A program made the translations under genes and the position numbers. Under the pieces are notes generated by a model, which saw nothing but the letters and a program-made list of their open reading frames with translations, did not search any database and was not told where the DNA came from. This document shows, piece after piece, positions 44,369 to 57,111 of a stretch of DNA of 64,000 bases. Every line of letters begins with the position of its first letter. The stretch's first letter is position 1. This stretch comes from Dolomedes plantarius (Eukaryota > Arthropoda > Arachnida > Araneae > Dolomedidae): the NCBI GenBank assembly GCA_907164885.2, contig OU015492.1, positions 49,743,183 to 49,807,182 of the forward strand, given 5' to 3'.

Positions 44369-47300
44369 CATTTTTTTTCGTTCAGGAAAGTGAAATAATA
44401 TAGTTTCGATATCTATAAAATAGTATTCATTGTTTGGGTGCTTCATGTGCGTGGACAAGAGGAATTAAAACACGAACTGTTGTAAAGAAACAAAAGAGGA
44501 CTTCCTAATGTTCAGGCGGTAAGGCATTAATTATTTGTTTGATACTTGTTTCAAATTCTCTTTGGGAGTCCGTTGCATAATCTTACACCAGAGAAAAAGA
44601 TATGCATTTTTATGTAATATTTGTAGTAGATTTCCTAGCAGAATCACGGTGGTTATGAACATATACGGGGATACACTGACAACTGATACTTTGTTCATTG
44701 CACTTGTTTAAGAGAAATAAACTGAAAATTTCAAATTAAAATATTCAAATTAAAATAGTCCATTTAGTTGCAATTTCAAATTGCTATGGTAAGTCACCAG
44801 TTCTCGGTATTTGCACAAGTTAGATATATTCTTTATTACCATATGCTACAATTTCTCTCAAATTAATATAATCTTTTCAACAATAGAACTTTTGTTGCAC
44901 ACTTGGAATAAAGTTTAAGAACTATTACGGAGTATAAATTTCTTTACACTAAATTTGAGTTCATTAACACACCCCTCTCTCAAAAGAGGCCAGAAAGTTT
45001 GAGACTTCTGATTTATATGAAAGCATAAGTTGAAAAGTTGTTAATAACCTTTTAGCTCAAAAATATGTCCATTAGCTTAAAATGTACTCTGAAATTACGA
45101 TTAGAAAACGCGCTGTATTTCGATATTTTTATTCGGTATATGTATGTGAGAGGCAACTTGACTCTAAGCTTTTAAGAATCAAAATGGCATTGTTGCTCTT
45201 CTTAATGTGTTTTAGTCATTTATGGCAACCTGTTCCTCTCTCTTCCTTCGAAGCTTTCTCACGCGTCTTTTTTCAACAAGTAAGCTCTAAAATGTGTTGC
45301 AGATTTAAGATGAGATCATATTCTTGTGAATCAAAAGCAATTTTGCTGTATTCGAAGGCATTAGTGTCTGAAAAAAAAATCTTTCTGTACAGAAAATGTT
45401 TTATAAAAACTGACTAATTTATTTTTAAGTATTTTTTGGAAATAATACATAAATGATAAGGGAATAATGGGTGAAAAACTTCTATGAGAGTATTTCTTAA
45501 AAGGGTTTTAAAATGATGATGCAACATTAAGGATCTAATGGTACAAAATTTTCTGCAGTTCTTCATTAGCTTCTAACATCATATTATTTTTGTAAAAACT
45601 TCAAAGTTTAAATGTTTGCTTGAGTGTATGAAATGAAACTGGGGATAAGTTAAATGATAGTTTTCAGAAAACTTATTTTGGCATCATAAAAATGCAGCTT
45701 ATGCTTATAAACTTTTTTCAAATTTTCAAGATATACCTTAACATTATGAAAATAATAATTGAAAAGTGTACTTTTTTAATTACGAGAAATATATAACAAT
45801 AGCAAAGTTTAATATACAGTAAGAACTATTTTAATTTCAGCAACACCCTTCTCATCGGAAATTTGTCTGTGAAAATAGGTCATAAAATTATTAGATGGAT
45901 AACAAAATATACTGATGTTTCACCTATAATTCATGAAATAAATTTGACCAAATTTCAGATAAAAACTGCACTATATTTTTAAGGTAAACTGAATATTATT
46001 TACTTGAAAAACATAATTTATTTATAAAAGGTATGGTTTTCTAATTTCCATAACTGACTTTATTACAGTCATTTTACGGAATATTCTAGTCTTTGAACCT
46101 GGTTAATGGTGTTTTTATGTATTTTTAATGTATCCTTTCATTTTATTGGCTTAAATACTATACATTTGTTTCCCACTTTAAAGTTTTTGACATTTGACCT
46201 TTTAAATTAAGAGTGTATTATCCATAAAGAAATAAAGAGTAAGGTCATGATAACAAAACGTTGAAGTCTAGTTAAGGTACTTCTCTTTGTTTAGCATAGG
46301 CATAGGCATAATTAACTTTAGAGGCTCCTGGGAGCTATAGCTCCATATCCTCTGTATTCAGTGTGGAATGTATCATGATTACCGTTCTATAAAATTGATT
46401 ATAATAGTACTTAGAGTGTGTGTGAAGAAAGAGAAGATTAAAAAAAAGAGGTGACAAATTAAATTACAAAAAGTTTTAACAGTTTAGGCTGGTAGGTAAT
46501 GAAGGAATAATTGGGGCCGTAGAGAAAAGATCAATAAAAGAGAGACAGAATTTTGGAAAAAATATTTGACCTAAGACAATCGAGGAAGATTCAAAGAGTA
46601 ATGATGGCCGGACAGAGATCCAATGAGAACGAAGCGATTCTACGAAGAGAGCTAATGGGAAATGAGTCAGTGGGCGGAGCAATCTCTTTGTTTCCAAATT
46701 ACAAAAAAAAAATAAATAAATAAACCTAAAGAAACATTATATGTTATAAAGGGTTCTTAGATAAAATCGAAAGAAAAAAAATCATCAGTCAAGCGTCATT
46801 ACTAAGTAAAACTGTGTTTTAAAAAAAGCTGTTAAACTTGGAATGATGAACAATATACTAATGGAATACTAAAACCGTATTTAAAATTAATGGTTCTTTC
46901 ATTTGTAATTTCATAAAACATTCATAAATGAAGACATTTTATTCCGCAAATTATACCTTTTCAGAATACAGAATATTGAAAAGAAATTGGATACCTGGGA
47001 AATAATTTTTTTAAACTATGCTTCAGACATGTTATAACATGTCTGAAGCATAGTTTTTCTGAGCATTCTTGTATAAAAGAAATAAACAATTATGAATCGC
47101 ATTATCTTACATTCATATCATCTACCAGGCTAGTGGCTGTTTACACTCTTATTTTCTCGCGGAAATCAAACACTAAACGAAACAAAAAAAATGTTTTTAA
47201 AAAGAATTTTTCATCTAAAACATATAATGAATGAAATGTTTAAATAAAAAAATATTTTCTTTATTATTATAATTTTTTAATTATTGTGAGCAAAACTAAT

Positions 47301-48503
47301 AAAAAGGCTAGTATGAAGAATGTTACTACTTGTTGGACTTCAGATCCTCTGAAATTTCAGTTTAATGTCGGTTAATGCAATCCGCATATCTGAAGTAATC
47401 TGTCCCAATTTAGAAGAGCTAAATTGTGAGCTAAATTGTTAGATTTTGTGGTAACACATTTAGAAGAGCTAAATTCACACGAATATATTGTTACAAAAGG
47501 TAATAGAACTTCAGTACCTCATTTTAATTGATCCAGACATTTCGCAAACTATGTTGCACCCAAAAATTGAAACCAGAAATCCCTCAAATTTAACCTTTGA
47601 CGATTTTTTATCGAAACTTTTCAATCAGTCTTTAATAACCCACTGTCAGAAACCCTATAAATTTAATAATTTAAACTAAATCACAAAATAAATTAGTTTA
47701 GGCGAAAATAAATACCTAAATACATTGAATACTGGGCTCTAATATTACGGCAACCGCAAATTTCACTCCTCGGCTGTTTGGGTGCTTTCACCTCCAAAAT
47801 AGAGAAAAGTAACTCTTAACATCATTTATTTCAAGACGAATTCTTGGAAGGAAAATCTATATATCTAGAGGCTAGCATGTCCAGGCACTCAACCATCAGA
47901 TAGAAGCGAAAACTTCATTTTCGCACATTTATATTTGTCTCCTGTATTCTTGCGGTTGAGACGAAAATCACAACTGCAGAGTCGCATGAATTTGAATGAA
48001 GGTGACAGACAGTTTAACTTACCATTATGGAGTGGCGAAAGTCTTTTTACCCTTAAATAAATGTCACTAAAGTTTATTAAAAGACAATTTAACTCGCAAA
48101 ATCCCACATAGGATACGTGGGACTAAGATGTCTTTTGACAGTAGATGTTAGTTTAAGATAGACGTTACATTAGCAGACGATGCCGATTTTAAATCTCAGG
48201 GTTGAGCTGTGGGAATTTTTTCTCTCGGTATTGTTTTAATTACAGATTAGCAAATGTGTATTTTTGAATTATGTTCTTTGCATAGGATTGTAGGCATTTA
48301 AATAAAGAACGCGTAGTTTTAAAACTTCAAACTTTCAGCAGTTCCTGTTTTACACGGCAGAATTTTGTAAACCCACCCTGTAAACCTAACAGCACTGCCA
48401 CTACTTTTAAATCGCAGCAAATCTGCCACCCATGATCTTTTTATTTGATTGCAGTCAGCAGCAGAGCCATATTTTCGTAAATTTCCTTCACAGTCACTCC
48501 ATA
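44369..48503. other. AT-rich DNA, no gene seen
   Basis: About 4 kb without recognised coding or transposon structure, apart from the perfect palindrome at 47013-47056. The short frames here (for example 45082-45417) have no recognisable domain. Confidence 0.5.
47013..47056. repeat. Perfect 44-bp palindrome
   Basis: Each arm is 22 bp (AAACTATGCTTCAGACATGTTA and its exact inverse) with no spacer, centred between 47034 and 47035. It is not part of a microsatellite. Confidence 0.95.
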
Positions 48504-48511
48504 TGCTAGAG

Positions 48512-48964
48512 CAGTGGTCGGCAAACTCATTAGTCAAAAGAGCCACATATCAACAGTACAACAATTGAAATTTCTTTTGAGAGCCAAATATTTTAAACTT
48601 AAACTATATAGGTATGTACATTGTTATTAACTTATTTAGGATACTTCTAAGCTGGCCTTTGCAAAAAACGTCATCAATCTGATTGAGGTACGTTCGCTGT
48701 GGTCGACCCCTTTCAACTATCTCATCCACACTCGCCTTGTATACTAATCATTTCGTTCATCCTCTCTATATGTCCAAACCCTCCTAACATACCTTTCAAA
48801 ATCCTCAACACTACATCTTCTTTCTCCACAACGCTCCGTAAAATCATCACAAAGTTTCAATCGCACTATACGAGCGATCCCGCACGTGGTATTTTGTGAA
48901 AGAGCCACATTCAAGGGGCCAAAGAGCCGCATGTGGCTCGCGAGCCACGATTTGCCGACCACTG
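48512..48964. mobile_element. hAT-type MITE with perfect 8-bp duplication
   Basis: The element is 453 bp. CAGTGGTCGGCAAACTCATT is mirrored by TTTGCCGACCACTG, and the 8-bp duplication TGCTAGAG is identical on both sides (48504-48511 and 48965-48972). Inside, AAGAGCCACAT occurs near each end. A frame overlapping it on the minus strand (48744-49118) is not a gene. Confidence 0.95.
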
Positions 48965-48972
48965 TGCTAGAG

Positions 48973-49915
48973 GTACTGATGGTAATTTTTGCTATTATGA
49001 AAAGCACTGCTTTCAGGCTAGCTTTCGCAACTTGGCGCATGGTGATGGTGGGATCCCACCGCCACACTGCCCTCTGGTGAATGTTTTGATGGTTATTTTT
49101 ACAGCAGAATGCATCCAAATAAATGTTTTAATCTACATAGTCATTCATTTAACCATTATTTGACCACAAAATGTAAATTATAATTTTCATTTCCCCACGT
49201 ATGTAAAAACTACCATGTACGTAAAAATTACATTCTAAAATTTTTTAAAACTCTTACGTGATAAAAAATTTCTGATAGCAAATTCGGATTCACAAGCAAA
49301 AATATATAAAAAAAGTTTTTTGCAAATCAGATACAAAATGGCTTTTGACTAGTGTAATCATTGAGTTAAATGTGCTAGTTCAATTACTATGCACAAGAAA
49401 AATGAAAGACATTTAATATTTTACAAGTTCAGTTTTATTTAAAATGAAAAAAAAGTATCGAATAATTAACAGTCTTCAATTGGTGGTAATCTCTTTCAAA
49501 AGAAATTTAAGAAAAAAGGTGGGTATTCTAATAAGAAATATTTTGTATTAAAAAGTGCATTAGAATTTTATTAAAGGGTTTAAATTTAACTTATATGTGC
49601 ATTTTATATTCTGAAGAGTCTCAAAGTGACCAAAAGCTTATGAAAAAAGAGTAGTTCCTCTATTTGCAGCGCTTTTTTTTGCTTTATTTTCTTGATTTAT
49701 ATTTTGGTGAAAAATAGAATTTTTCAAATAAGAAAAATCATGTGTTGAGCATAGAAATGTAGGCATTTCTTTTCTCCTTTGTACATGGACTTCAAAAGAG
49801 TTAAAAATAAATAAAAAAGAGACGATTACTTCTCTCGTGCAGACAAGCACATCTCTTACGGCACAAAAACAAACCAGACATTCCATTACAGCCTAAAGTA
49901 GTTTACAAATAATGA
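48973..49915. other. AT-rich DNA, no gene seen
   Basis: No feature recognised in this stretch. Confidence 0.5.
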
Positions 49916-49919
49916 TAGC

Positions 49920-50345
49920 GAGGAAGACGGTACCGAGAATTCTCTGGTCTAATAACCGGATGAACATCGGGTGGAAGGAACATTCCTCCTTCCTTCCACC
50001 ATGGCCCAATCCATGAAAAGGGTTGTGGAAGTCCCATGACGGTCCGATGCCCGTCCATCATCGGGGCAACAAGCGAAAAGTGAAATTTAGCAGCAAATGG
50101 AAGACTGCGAGACTAATAAAAATTTCGCTCAAATGAGGAGCCTGTCAGGGGGTAGAAAGCCGAAGAAACAGAGAAGGAGGTTGGGTGAAAAACTGCGCGC
50201 TCTTTCCTGCCCTTTCTTGTCATTCAACGCTCCATTAGAACAGTTTTAAAGGGGGAAGAGGAAGAGGGATGCGGCGTGTAGAGATGGAGTACACTCTGAG
50301 TGTTCACACTCCAGATGGGAGAGCCATTACGCAGAAGGGTATCAA
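49920..50345. other. GC-richer island, candidate host regulatory DNA
   Basis: About 430 bp that stands out from AT-rich surroundings. It contains a hairpin GGTGGAAGGA ... TCCTTCCACC near 49969-50000 and a self-complementary ACACTCTGAGTGT near 50291. It shares nothing with the repeats in the window. No convincing coding frame. Confidence 0.3.
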
Positions 50346-50924
50346 ATGCTGTAATGCATTAAGTCCGAACCGAATAAAGTGTTACGAAATATCAAAGTTA
50401 TTATTTTCAGATTACAAATACGAGATGTTTTGAATAGGCAACGGCGTTTTGAATATTTTGAGTACGTATCTTTTGGCATCCAAAAATTAGCTATCAACGA
50501 TGAAAAAAATTCGGAAATGTAAAAATATTTCTATATATCAAATGCAAACTAAAAATTATTTATGAATAACCACCAAATATATTTAATTTCCGAATTTTAA
50601 ACTTCAATTAAACAATGTTCGACATCTCATGGCCTGGAATATATTCGATCTGGTAATTATTCTTTGAAGTAGGCAAATATTAAATTTGTGCAAAGAGATT
50701 CCTTGGTAAAGTACATTCAGTCTGAGGGCCCGAAGGCCTTTTTAAGAATCTGTTACGGTTAATCTAACAGATACGGTGTTTGAAGAAAACAATTCTTCAT
50801 ACCCAATATAGGAAATGCTATGAAAGTTAGGCATTATTCATTTGCGTTGCCTTGTTAAGTTTAAAACAACCCCCTCTAATCTGTAATCATGTCTCATATG
50901 ATGAACTGTTTTGATACTATTAAA

Positions 50925-51140
50925 AGATAATTATAATAATTATAATTTATAAAGTATTAATAATAATTTATTAATTATAGTTTGTAAAATAATAATTATT
51001 ATTTATTAATTATAATTTATAAAATTACAATAATAATTTGTTAATTATAATTTATAAAATAATAATAATATTTTATTAATTGTAATTTATTAAATAATTA
51101 TAATTACTATATTATTAATAATAATTATAATTTATTGCTT
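50925..51140. repeat. AT-only minisatellite
   Basis: Imperfect repeats of about 55-65 bp built from TAATAATTTATTAATTATA and AATTTATAAA blocks, four or so units. Almost no G or C in 200 bp. Confidence 0.7.
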
Positions 51141-51780
51141 ACCATGGAAATCGAATTAAAAATACCTTACCGTAGATGACCAAGCTTTCTTGTCTTTACC
51201 GAAGGAAAGATTGAGGTGAAACTCCCAGCGTGTTAGTTGGCAAGAAATTTGTTCTTCATATAAAATGTATACCATTTTTTATTTCCGGTTTTATGGTGGT
51301 TACATATAATACTAAGTAATATTAATGTATCTTCTCATCATCATCGGTTATTTGAAATATTTCACTTGAAAAAATAAAATAATAAAATGACAACGAAATA
51401 CGATTTAGTAAAGTTGTACTGCCATGTGAACGGCCCAGATGTAGGGGTATGAACAATTAATATCAATTTAATCACAAACTAGAATTTAGGGTTCGATTTT
51501 AACTAACATCAGAACTAAAAAAAAATGGGAAAATAATATGCAGCCAATTATCTACTCGGAACTCACACCACTAAACATCTAACGTTAAATCTTTGATCTC
51601 TTATCCTCAGTTCTTACTTCCACTAAGTTCATATATCAGGTAAAATGACTAAGGTACTACTCTAACCAAGAAAAATAGTGCCAAAGTCTTAATGACTAGG
51701 GAACTAGTATTCGGAAGAGTTTGTAGATTTAAATTCCGAATTAGGCATGAGTGTCTGCAACCGTCGGACCTAGATTTAAG
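51141..51780. other. AT-rich DNA, no gene seen
   Basis: Nothing recognised in this stretch. Confidence 0.5.
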
Positions 51781-51782
51781 TT

Positions 51783-51990
51783 TTTGTTGACATCAGCTTT
51801 ACGTAATCATCAGCTTTACGTAACGTTCATCAGCTTTACGTAACGTCGGCGTTATTCGTATCGAAATAATTTTAACCTATCACAGACCTTCAAACATTTA
51901 GGCACGAAGTTGTTAAGGTCCGTGACTGATTAAAATTATTTCGATACGAGTAACGCTGACTCAACGCAACGCACGCTGACGCAATGCAAC
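51783..51990. repeat. Foldback repeat with adjacent TTTACGTAA repeats
   Basis: GCGTTATTCGTATCGAAATA at 51849 onward is mirrored at 51918-51959 (TATTTCGATACGAGTAACGC), with arms of about 42 bp and a 27-bp loop. To the left, CATCAGCTTTACGTAA occurs three times (51783-51845). To the right, GACGCAA/CAACGC words repeat. It may be a degraded relative of the MITE at 59978, whose ends also carry GCGTTGCGTT. Confidence 0.65.
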
Positions 51991-53555
51991 GCCCCACTGA
52001 CGTACTCAAGTGATCAAGTCCTAAGTCGTGGGTCCCGTCAGTTTAGCTATCTCGGTAATACAATTAAAGTTAAAATATGCGGTATGTTTTATTAGAGTCT
52101 AAAAGCTGCATAGTATGTTTTAAGCATAAAAAAGGGGGGGGGGGTCAATTTTGTGTCCCGTTTTCCCTTTCATATCCCCCCTACGCGGCAGGTAATTTGT
52201 ACTAAGGATATTGACCAATTATATTGACCACATCGAGAAGTTGTTGACTAATTTGCCACTGGAGCACCCTATAGGTAAACCAACATTGCTCTGCAGGAGG
52301 AAACAGCACAGGAACTTTCATACCTTATTTCGGAATTCAAAACTGAACCCATTTTGTGGAAGCTCGAGATGCTAACCAATATAGTATGATGTGGACGCCC
52401 TATATTGTAAATAACCTTAATAATTACAACTGTTTGCTTTGAAGCGTCATGGTGTAAGTATTTGCCGAATCGAGATTTTGAATGGATGTTTATACACTTA
52501 CAAGTTGTAGACTTGTACTTAAACATAATTTGCATTTAAGACTTAAATTCTTAATGATAAAAGAGACTAAGATATGCAGGATGCAGTGACCTTGTTATAT
52601 TTCATTTATGGCTCTTTGAATCCACTTTAATTCTTTCTACTTGTGGTTAATCTAATCAGATATTTAGTGAACTAACTTTGAATTTTGTTGAGGTTTTCTT
52701 ACTTAATGCGCATATCACCATGAGAGGGGTTCTCTTGAAATGTCTCCTATTGTAAGCACTCCAGAGACATCTCTCAACTTTGCCCTTTACAATAAAATGT
52801 CTCAAATATATATCTTTTACTTAAAATGGCTTTAGGCATTTTTAAAAAATACATACGATTCCTTCTACAATTGAGTAATTATCGCACCGTTAAAGCTTCT
52901 TTTAGTTCAACTCTATAATAAAGAATGAGAAATATTTGATAGTGATTAAAAAATATCATAATTTTAACGGAGTAACATATTTCGAGGTCACATAAATGTA
53001 ATAAAAACAAAATTGTAAATATACTATAAATAAAGTAATAAAACGCAAATAATTATTCACTCCTTAAGAATTTGGGACTCTTTTAAAAAGTTTTTTTGAA
53101 AAATATTTGTTCAATGCAGCAAAACATTTTAGCTAATCAATATTGTATGAACAAAGTTCTAAAGAAGAGTGGAGATATCAACTCAAAGAAAAGCAAACTA
53201 AAACTTTGTAATATGTTAAGATCGGAGACCGAACCATCGTCTCTTAACGCTTACTGCGTTAAAAAAAATTATTTTTAGTGGCAGTTATATTATGGATTCA
53301 ACCATTTCTAAATTTATCGTACTGCCTTTAGAGAGCCATCTGAGTTATTATTTTGGTTAAACGTACATAGGATAAACGTACCAGTAATGGGCCGGTTAAG
53401 AGAAAAATTGAAGTAAATCTGAATTTTCACAGCTATAGATAAAGCAAACGGGTCCAAATTTTTACCTGCCATTTTAATAACTGTCTTACATCTGTAGTAG
53501 CAATTGGAGCACCCTGGCTGCATTCATAAAAATATATATATACATAAATAATATC
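51991..53555. other. AT-rich DNA with a G-run
   Basis: A G-run lies at 52134-52143. No gene or element was recognised. Confidence 0.5.
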
Positions 53556-54420
53556 CAACCTGATGCACCTATAATGGGCCATTATTTTATCCGATGTACC
53601 CATAATGGGCCACCCAATAATGGGCCATCAATATCGCCCATCACAACATTAATGGACCATCTATTTAATCTGTTATGGAACAAAAATCATTTCTATAATA
53701 TCATAAAATTGGAAAGAAAAGGAACTAAAAACATGATGTATATTTTTAAACCGGTTTATTCATTTTATAACTACAGTACAACTACACTAAATTTATAAAA
53801 ACTGAAATATAAATTTATTAAGATAAACCCTAATTTCCTTAAACCTTAAGATTTCCTTAAATTTGCTTAAAAATTGTGGTTAATGTTGCCGGTGATGTAC
53901 CGCTTTACTTGTCACAGTTGGTATGTTGTTGCAAATATTGACAGTTCCAAAAAAAATAATTTGTACCAGTACACGGGCTGGCCCAATACAGGGACAGTGT
54001 AACAATTCGTGATCCCATAATGGGCCACGCTATTTTGACAGTGGAATCTAAGTTTTTTGTCATTTAATCACTGTACAATTTGAAGTATACATAGTATCGT
54101 AATGAATAATAGTTTAAATCAATAAACATGCATTATAGTACTTAAATAACAATTTTTGAAAAATTCACTTACCTTAACAGATTTCTTAAGCAGACGTTAA
54201 AACAAACACAAATTTTCTTTTCTCTAGCAGAATACACCTTACACTTCGCACAAAGTAAAGGAATGAACTGAAAATCCGATGCTAAGGGATCCTTGCATGT
54301 AGTAGCCAATGACCCTCACCCCTTCCATTGCCAAAGGTAACAATAGACCCTTAATTTCTCGACATTTTTAAAGGGTGGCCCATTATAGGGACATGGCCCA
54401 TTATAGGTGCATTTACCCTA
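53556..54420. mobile_element. Inverted-repeat element rich in ATAATGGGCCA motifs
   Basis: TGCACCTATAATGGGCCAT at the left is mirrored by ATGGCCCATTATAGGTGCA at the right. The arms continue through CATAATGGGCCACCC and its inverse GGGTGGCCCATTATAGGG. The word ATAATGGGCCA recurs in direct orientation at 53571, 53600, 53616 and 54006 and inverted near 54377 and 54393. About 865 bp; the duplication and superfamily are unresolved, and no protein is encoded. Confidence 0.75.
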
Positions 54421-55002
54421 ATATTTCAATCAAAAGGCCTTCTCAAAATAAACTAAGATGGCAATTGCATTTAAAAATTATTTTGTGTTGACTTTTTCTA
54501 GATTTAAGATTACAAATGATGGTCAAATTTTGGGGTTGATAACCAGTCACTTTTCGTGTGCTTCTCATGAACAGTTTATCTTGAGATATCGTTTAATTTA
54601 CTTTTGTATATTTTACACTTTGTCGGCAGCACTTCACAAGGAAGGTTTGCATGTCATCTGAAGGGAATAAATTTTCCACCCCCTTTCCGTAGGCACTGGT
54701 GTAGAATTTCATTAAGGCAGATTTAATATGCTCTGCTTTGCTTTGACTCCACCATATCTGGCAGATTCTTAACGAGAATAGAATGCGGGATTTCCTCAAC
54801 TGGATTCCTTTCGACGATCGAAGTAATTTACTCGATCCCAGAAAGGCTTTTACCTGATGTAGAAATATGGCTGGTTCTATTAACTACCTCGTCATGCATC
54901 GTGTTTTACAAGAAAAACAATGATTATTTTGGAAAATAGGAAATGTAATCGTGAATGAAACAGATGTTAAAAAAATGGAAAGGTGTTTTAAATACTGAAA
55001 AT
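54421..55002. other. AT-rich DNA, no gene seen
   Basis: No feature recognised in this stretch. Confidence 0.5.
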
Positions 55003-55310
55003 GGTCGCGGTGGCCCAGTTGGCAAAGGCAGAGAGCCAGAGATCTGAACGTCTCTGGTTCGATGCCGGTCGCTAACAAATCCCTCGCCGTGTACGCTAAT
55101 GGAGGCTGATGCACGAAAAAGATGTCGTGGCTGCAATGTTGTCAAAGTTCTCAAAATTTACCTCTGGAGGTACAGGATCAAGTGTTAAGGTCACGTCACT
55201 TGCCTCGGTTCAAAATTACGGGACCGGTCCTTTAACCAAGTCGGACTCCTACACTTGTGGTGCTATTCAAAACCGGAGCCGTACCATTCTGCCCAATAGC
55301 CTTCATGGAT
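55003..55310 (+). repeat. tRNA-derived SINE, family B copy 1
   Basis: The head (55003-55075) reads GGTCGCGGTGGCCCAGTTGG (box A region) with a perfect box B GGTTCGATGCC at 55056-55066. The body then reads GTGTACGCTAATGGAGGCTG, CAATGTTGTCAAAG, TTACCTCTGGAGG and CTCGGTTCAAAATTACGGGA. A second, inverted copy with the same body lies at 56550-56878. Confidence 0.8.
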
Positions 55311-56545
55311 TTGATCTGATATAATGTCGGTCAAGGGGCATAAGTTACAACACACAACACACACAACACACAAATATTGAAAATTTGCAAGACAGACAAA
55401 ACTGTATAAAGCTATCAAAAACTTATTGCAAAAAAAAATTGTTTAATGCAATTTTAATTTCACCTTATAAGATTCTCGGGCTGTTTTATAATGAATATAC
55501 GCAAGATCACGTATGCTATTATGACATATTTCCTCGTTGTATAAATTTGACCACAGGAAATGTAATACGCAGACACAGTCGTATGACTATAACAAAATAT
55601 ATACATTGAAGACTCTGACTATCTTATTAAATAGGATTTAAAAAGGATTATGGAAATGACATTAATTAATTTCCGAAACAATCTTTACATCTAGACAGTA
55701 AAATTTATAATTAGAAACAAAATTAATTTCTTAAAAAGCTAACTGTTTATTTTAGTTTCTAGTGAGAGAAGAAAGTAGCATAGTAATTATTAAATTAAGA
55801 ATATGAAACACGAATAACAAGAATTTTATTTGAAAATCGCTTTAAAAATTTTGAGCAAATATCTGAATTTATAATTACATGAACTCTACAACAACAACAA
55901 CAACAAAAAAACTACCGAGCCAATTTCACTTAAGGAAGCAAAATTATGTGTTTAAATGAATCAATAAAGTTGCATTTTTCAATGCTATTACATTTAAGAA
56001 ATAATGCTAAACTGTTTAGGAATGTATTTAACGTAAAGTTTTATATTTAAAAATTCAAAATAATAAACAGATGTTTCTGTTTGCTAAAATGAATTGTATG
56101 GTTATGTGTAGCAAGAAAGCCTTCATGAAAAGGAATCGGTGAGATGAATTTCATGTATTATAAACTATGAATCATAATGTTTTATGAATATCACAGAATC
56201 ATTGTTACTATAGATTTTGAAGAAACAACTTTATTTAATAATTCCTGTTTGACAATAAAAATATTTCGTTTCGTTTTTGTATCAATGTGATCGTCTTTTT
56301 TATACACTTCTATTATAGACTCTCATTAGAGACAGTGAATGAAGGGTTAATACCCTTCCATCGTAAACTCTCATTTGAATCTTGATAAAAGGATATGACA
56401 GACATTATAATTACGCTTACGTTACTAAAATAAACAGATGGTTTAAATAAAACGTTAGTTTTTACGCAGACACAGAAAGACACACATAAATGCAAGTATT
56501 TTTTTATATATTTTATTATTAATTTTTCCCCCAATGGCTGGGAGC
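55311..56545. other. AT-rich DNA with CAACA and ACACA runs
   Basis: Short CACAACA and CAACAA runs lie near 55348-55372 and 55887-55908. No gene recognised. Confidence 0.5.
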
Positions 56546-56549
56546 TGAG

Positions 56550-56878
56550 CGTTACTCTTTTCCCGGCAGAAGCCAGAAGTGTGTGATCACTTCGCCGCAT
56601 GCATTGCATGTGTTGCCCCGGGTGCACCACAGGGGGTGGGTCCCCGTTACACCCGAACCTGGTCCGTTATTTTGAACCGAGTCAAATGGCGAGACCGGAA
56701 CACTTGACCCGGCTCCAGAGGTAATATTTGGGAAATTGGAGGACATTGCAGCGACGACAGATTTTTTTCCTTACACCAGCCGTCATTAGTGTACACGTCG
56801 GCGGTTTTGTCAGCGTCGGCTATAGAACCAGCAACTTGCAGATCAACGCCTTTGCTGGCCGGGCCACCACGCCCCATG
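56550..56878 (-). repeat. tRNA-derived SINE, family B copy 2
   Basis: Read on the minus strand from 56878 it begins GGGGCGTGGTGGCCCGGCCA, with a decayed box B near 56820. It continues with GTGTACACTAATGACGGCTG, GCTGCAATGTCCTCC, TTACCTCTGGAGCC and CTCGGTTCAAAATAACGGA, matching copy 1 block by block. Its tRNA-like head is more decayed than in copy 1. Confidence 0.8.
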
Positions 56879-56883
56879 AAAGT

Positions 56884-57035
<152 letters not shown>

Positions 57036-57111
57036 CTCGACAACCAAATGCTTGGTGTTGCAAAAGATTTTTGTGTGCGTCTTTACATGTAATGATCATT
57101 TTTTTATATTA

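Noticed and set aside
48744..49118. 124-codon minus-strand frame
   Set aside because: It runs across the boundary of a hAT MITE with a perfect duplication, so it is a chance frame.
51783..51845. CRISPR-like array from the repeated CATCAGCTTTACGTAA
   Set aside because: Only three copies at irregular spacing in a eukaryotic repeat context, with no cas genes.
54884..55154. Two overlapping minus-strand frames of 76 codons
   Set aside because: They lie across the tRNA-derived SINE and have no independent support.
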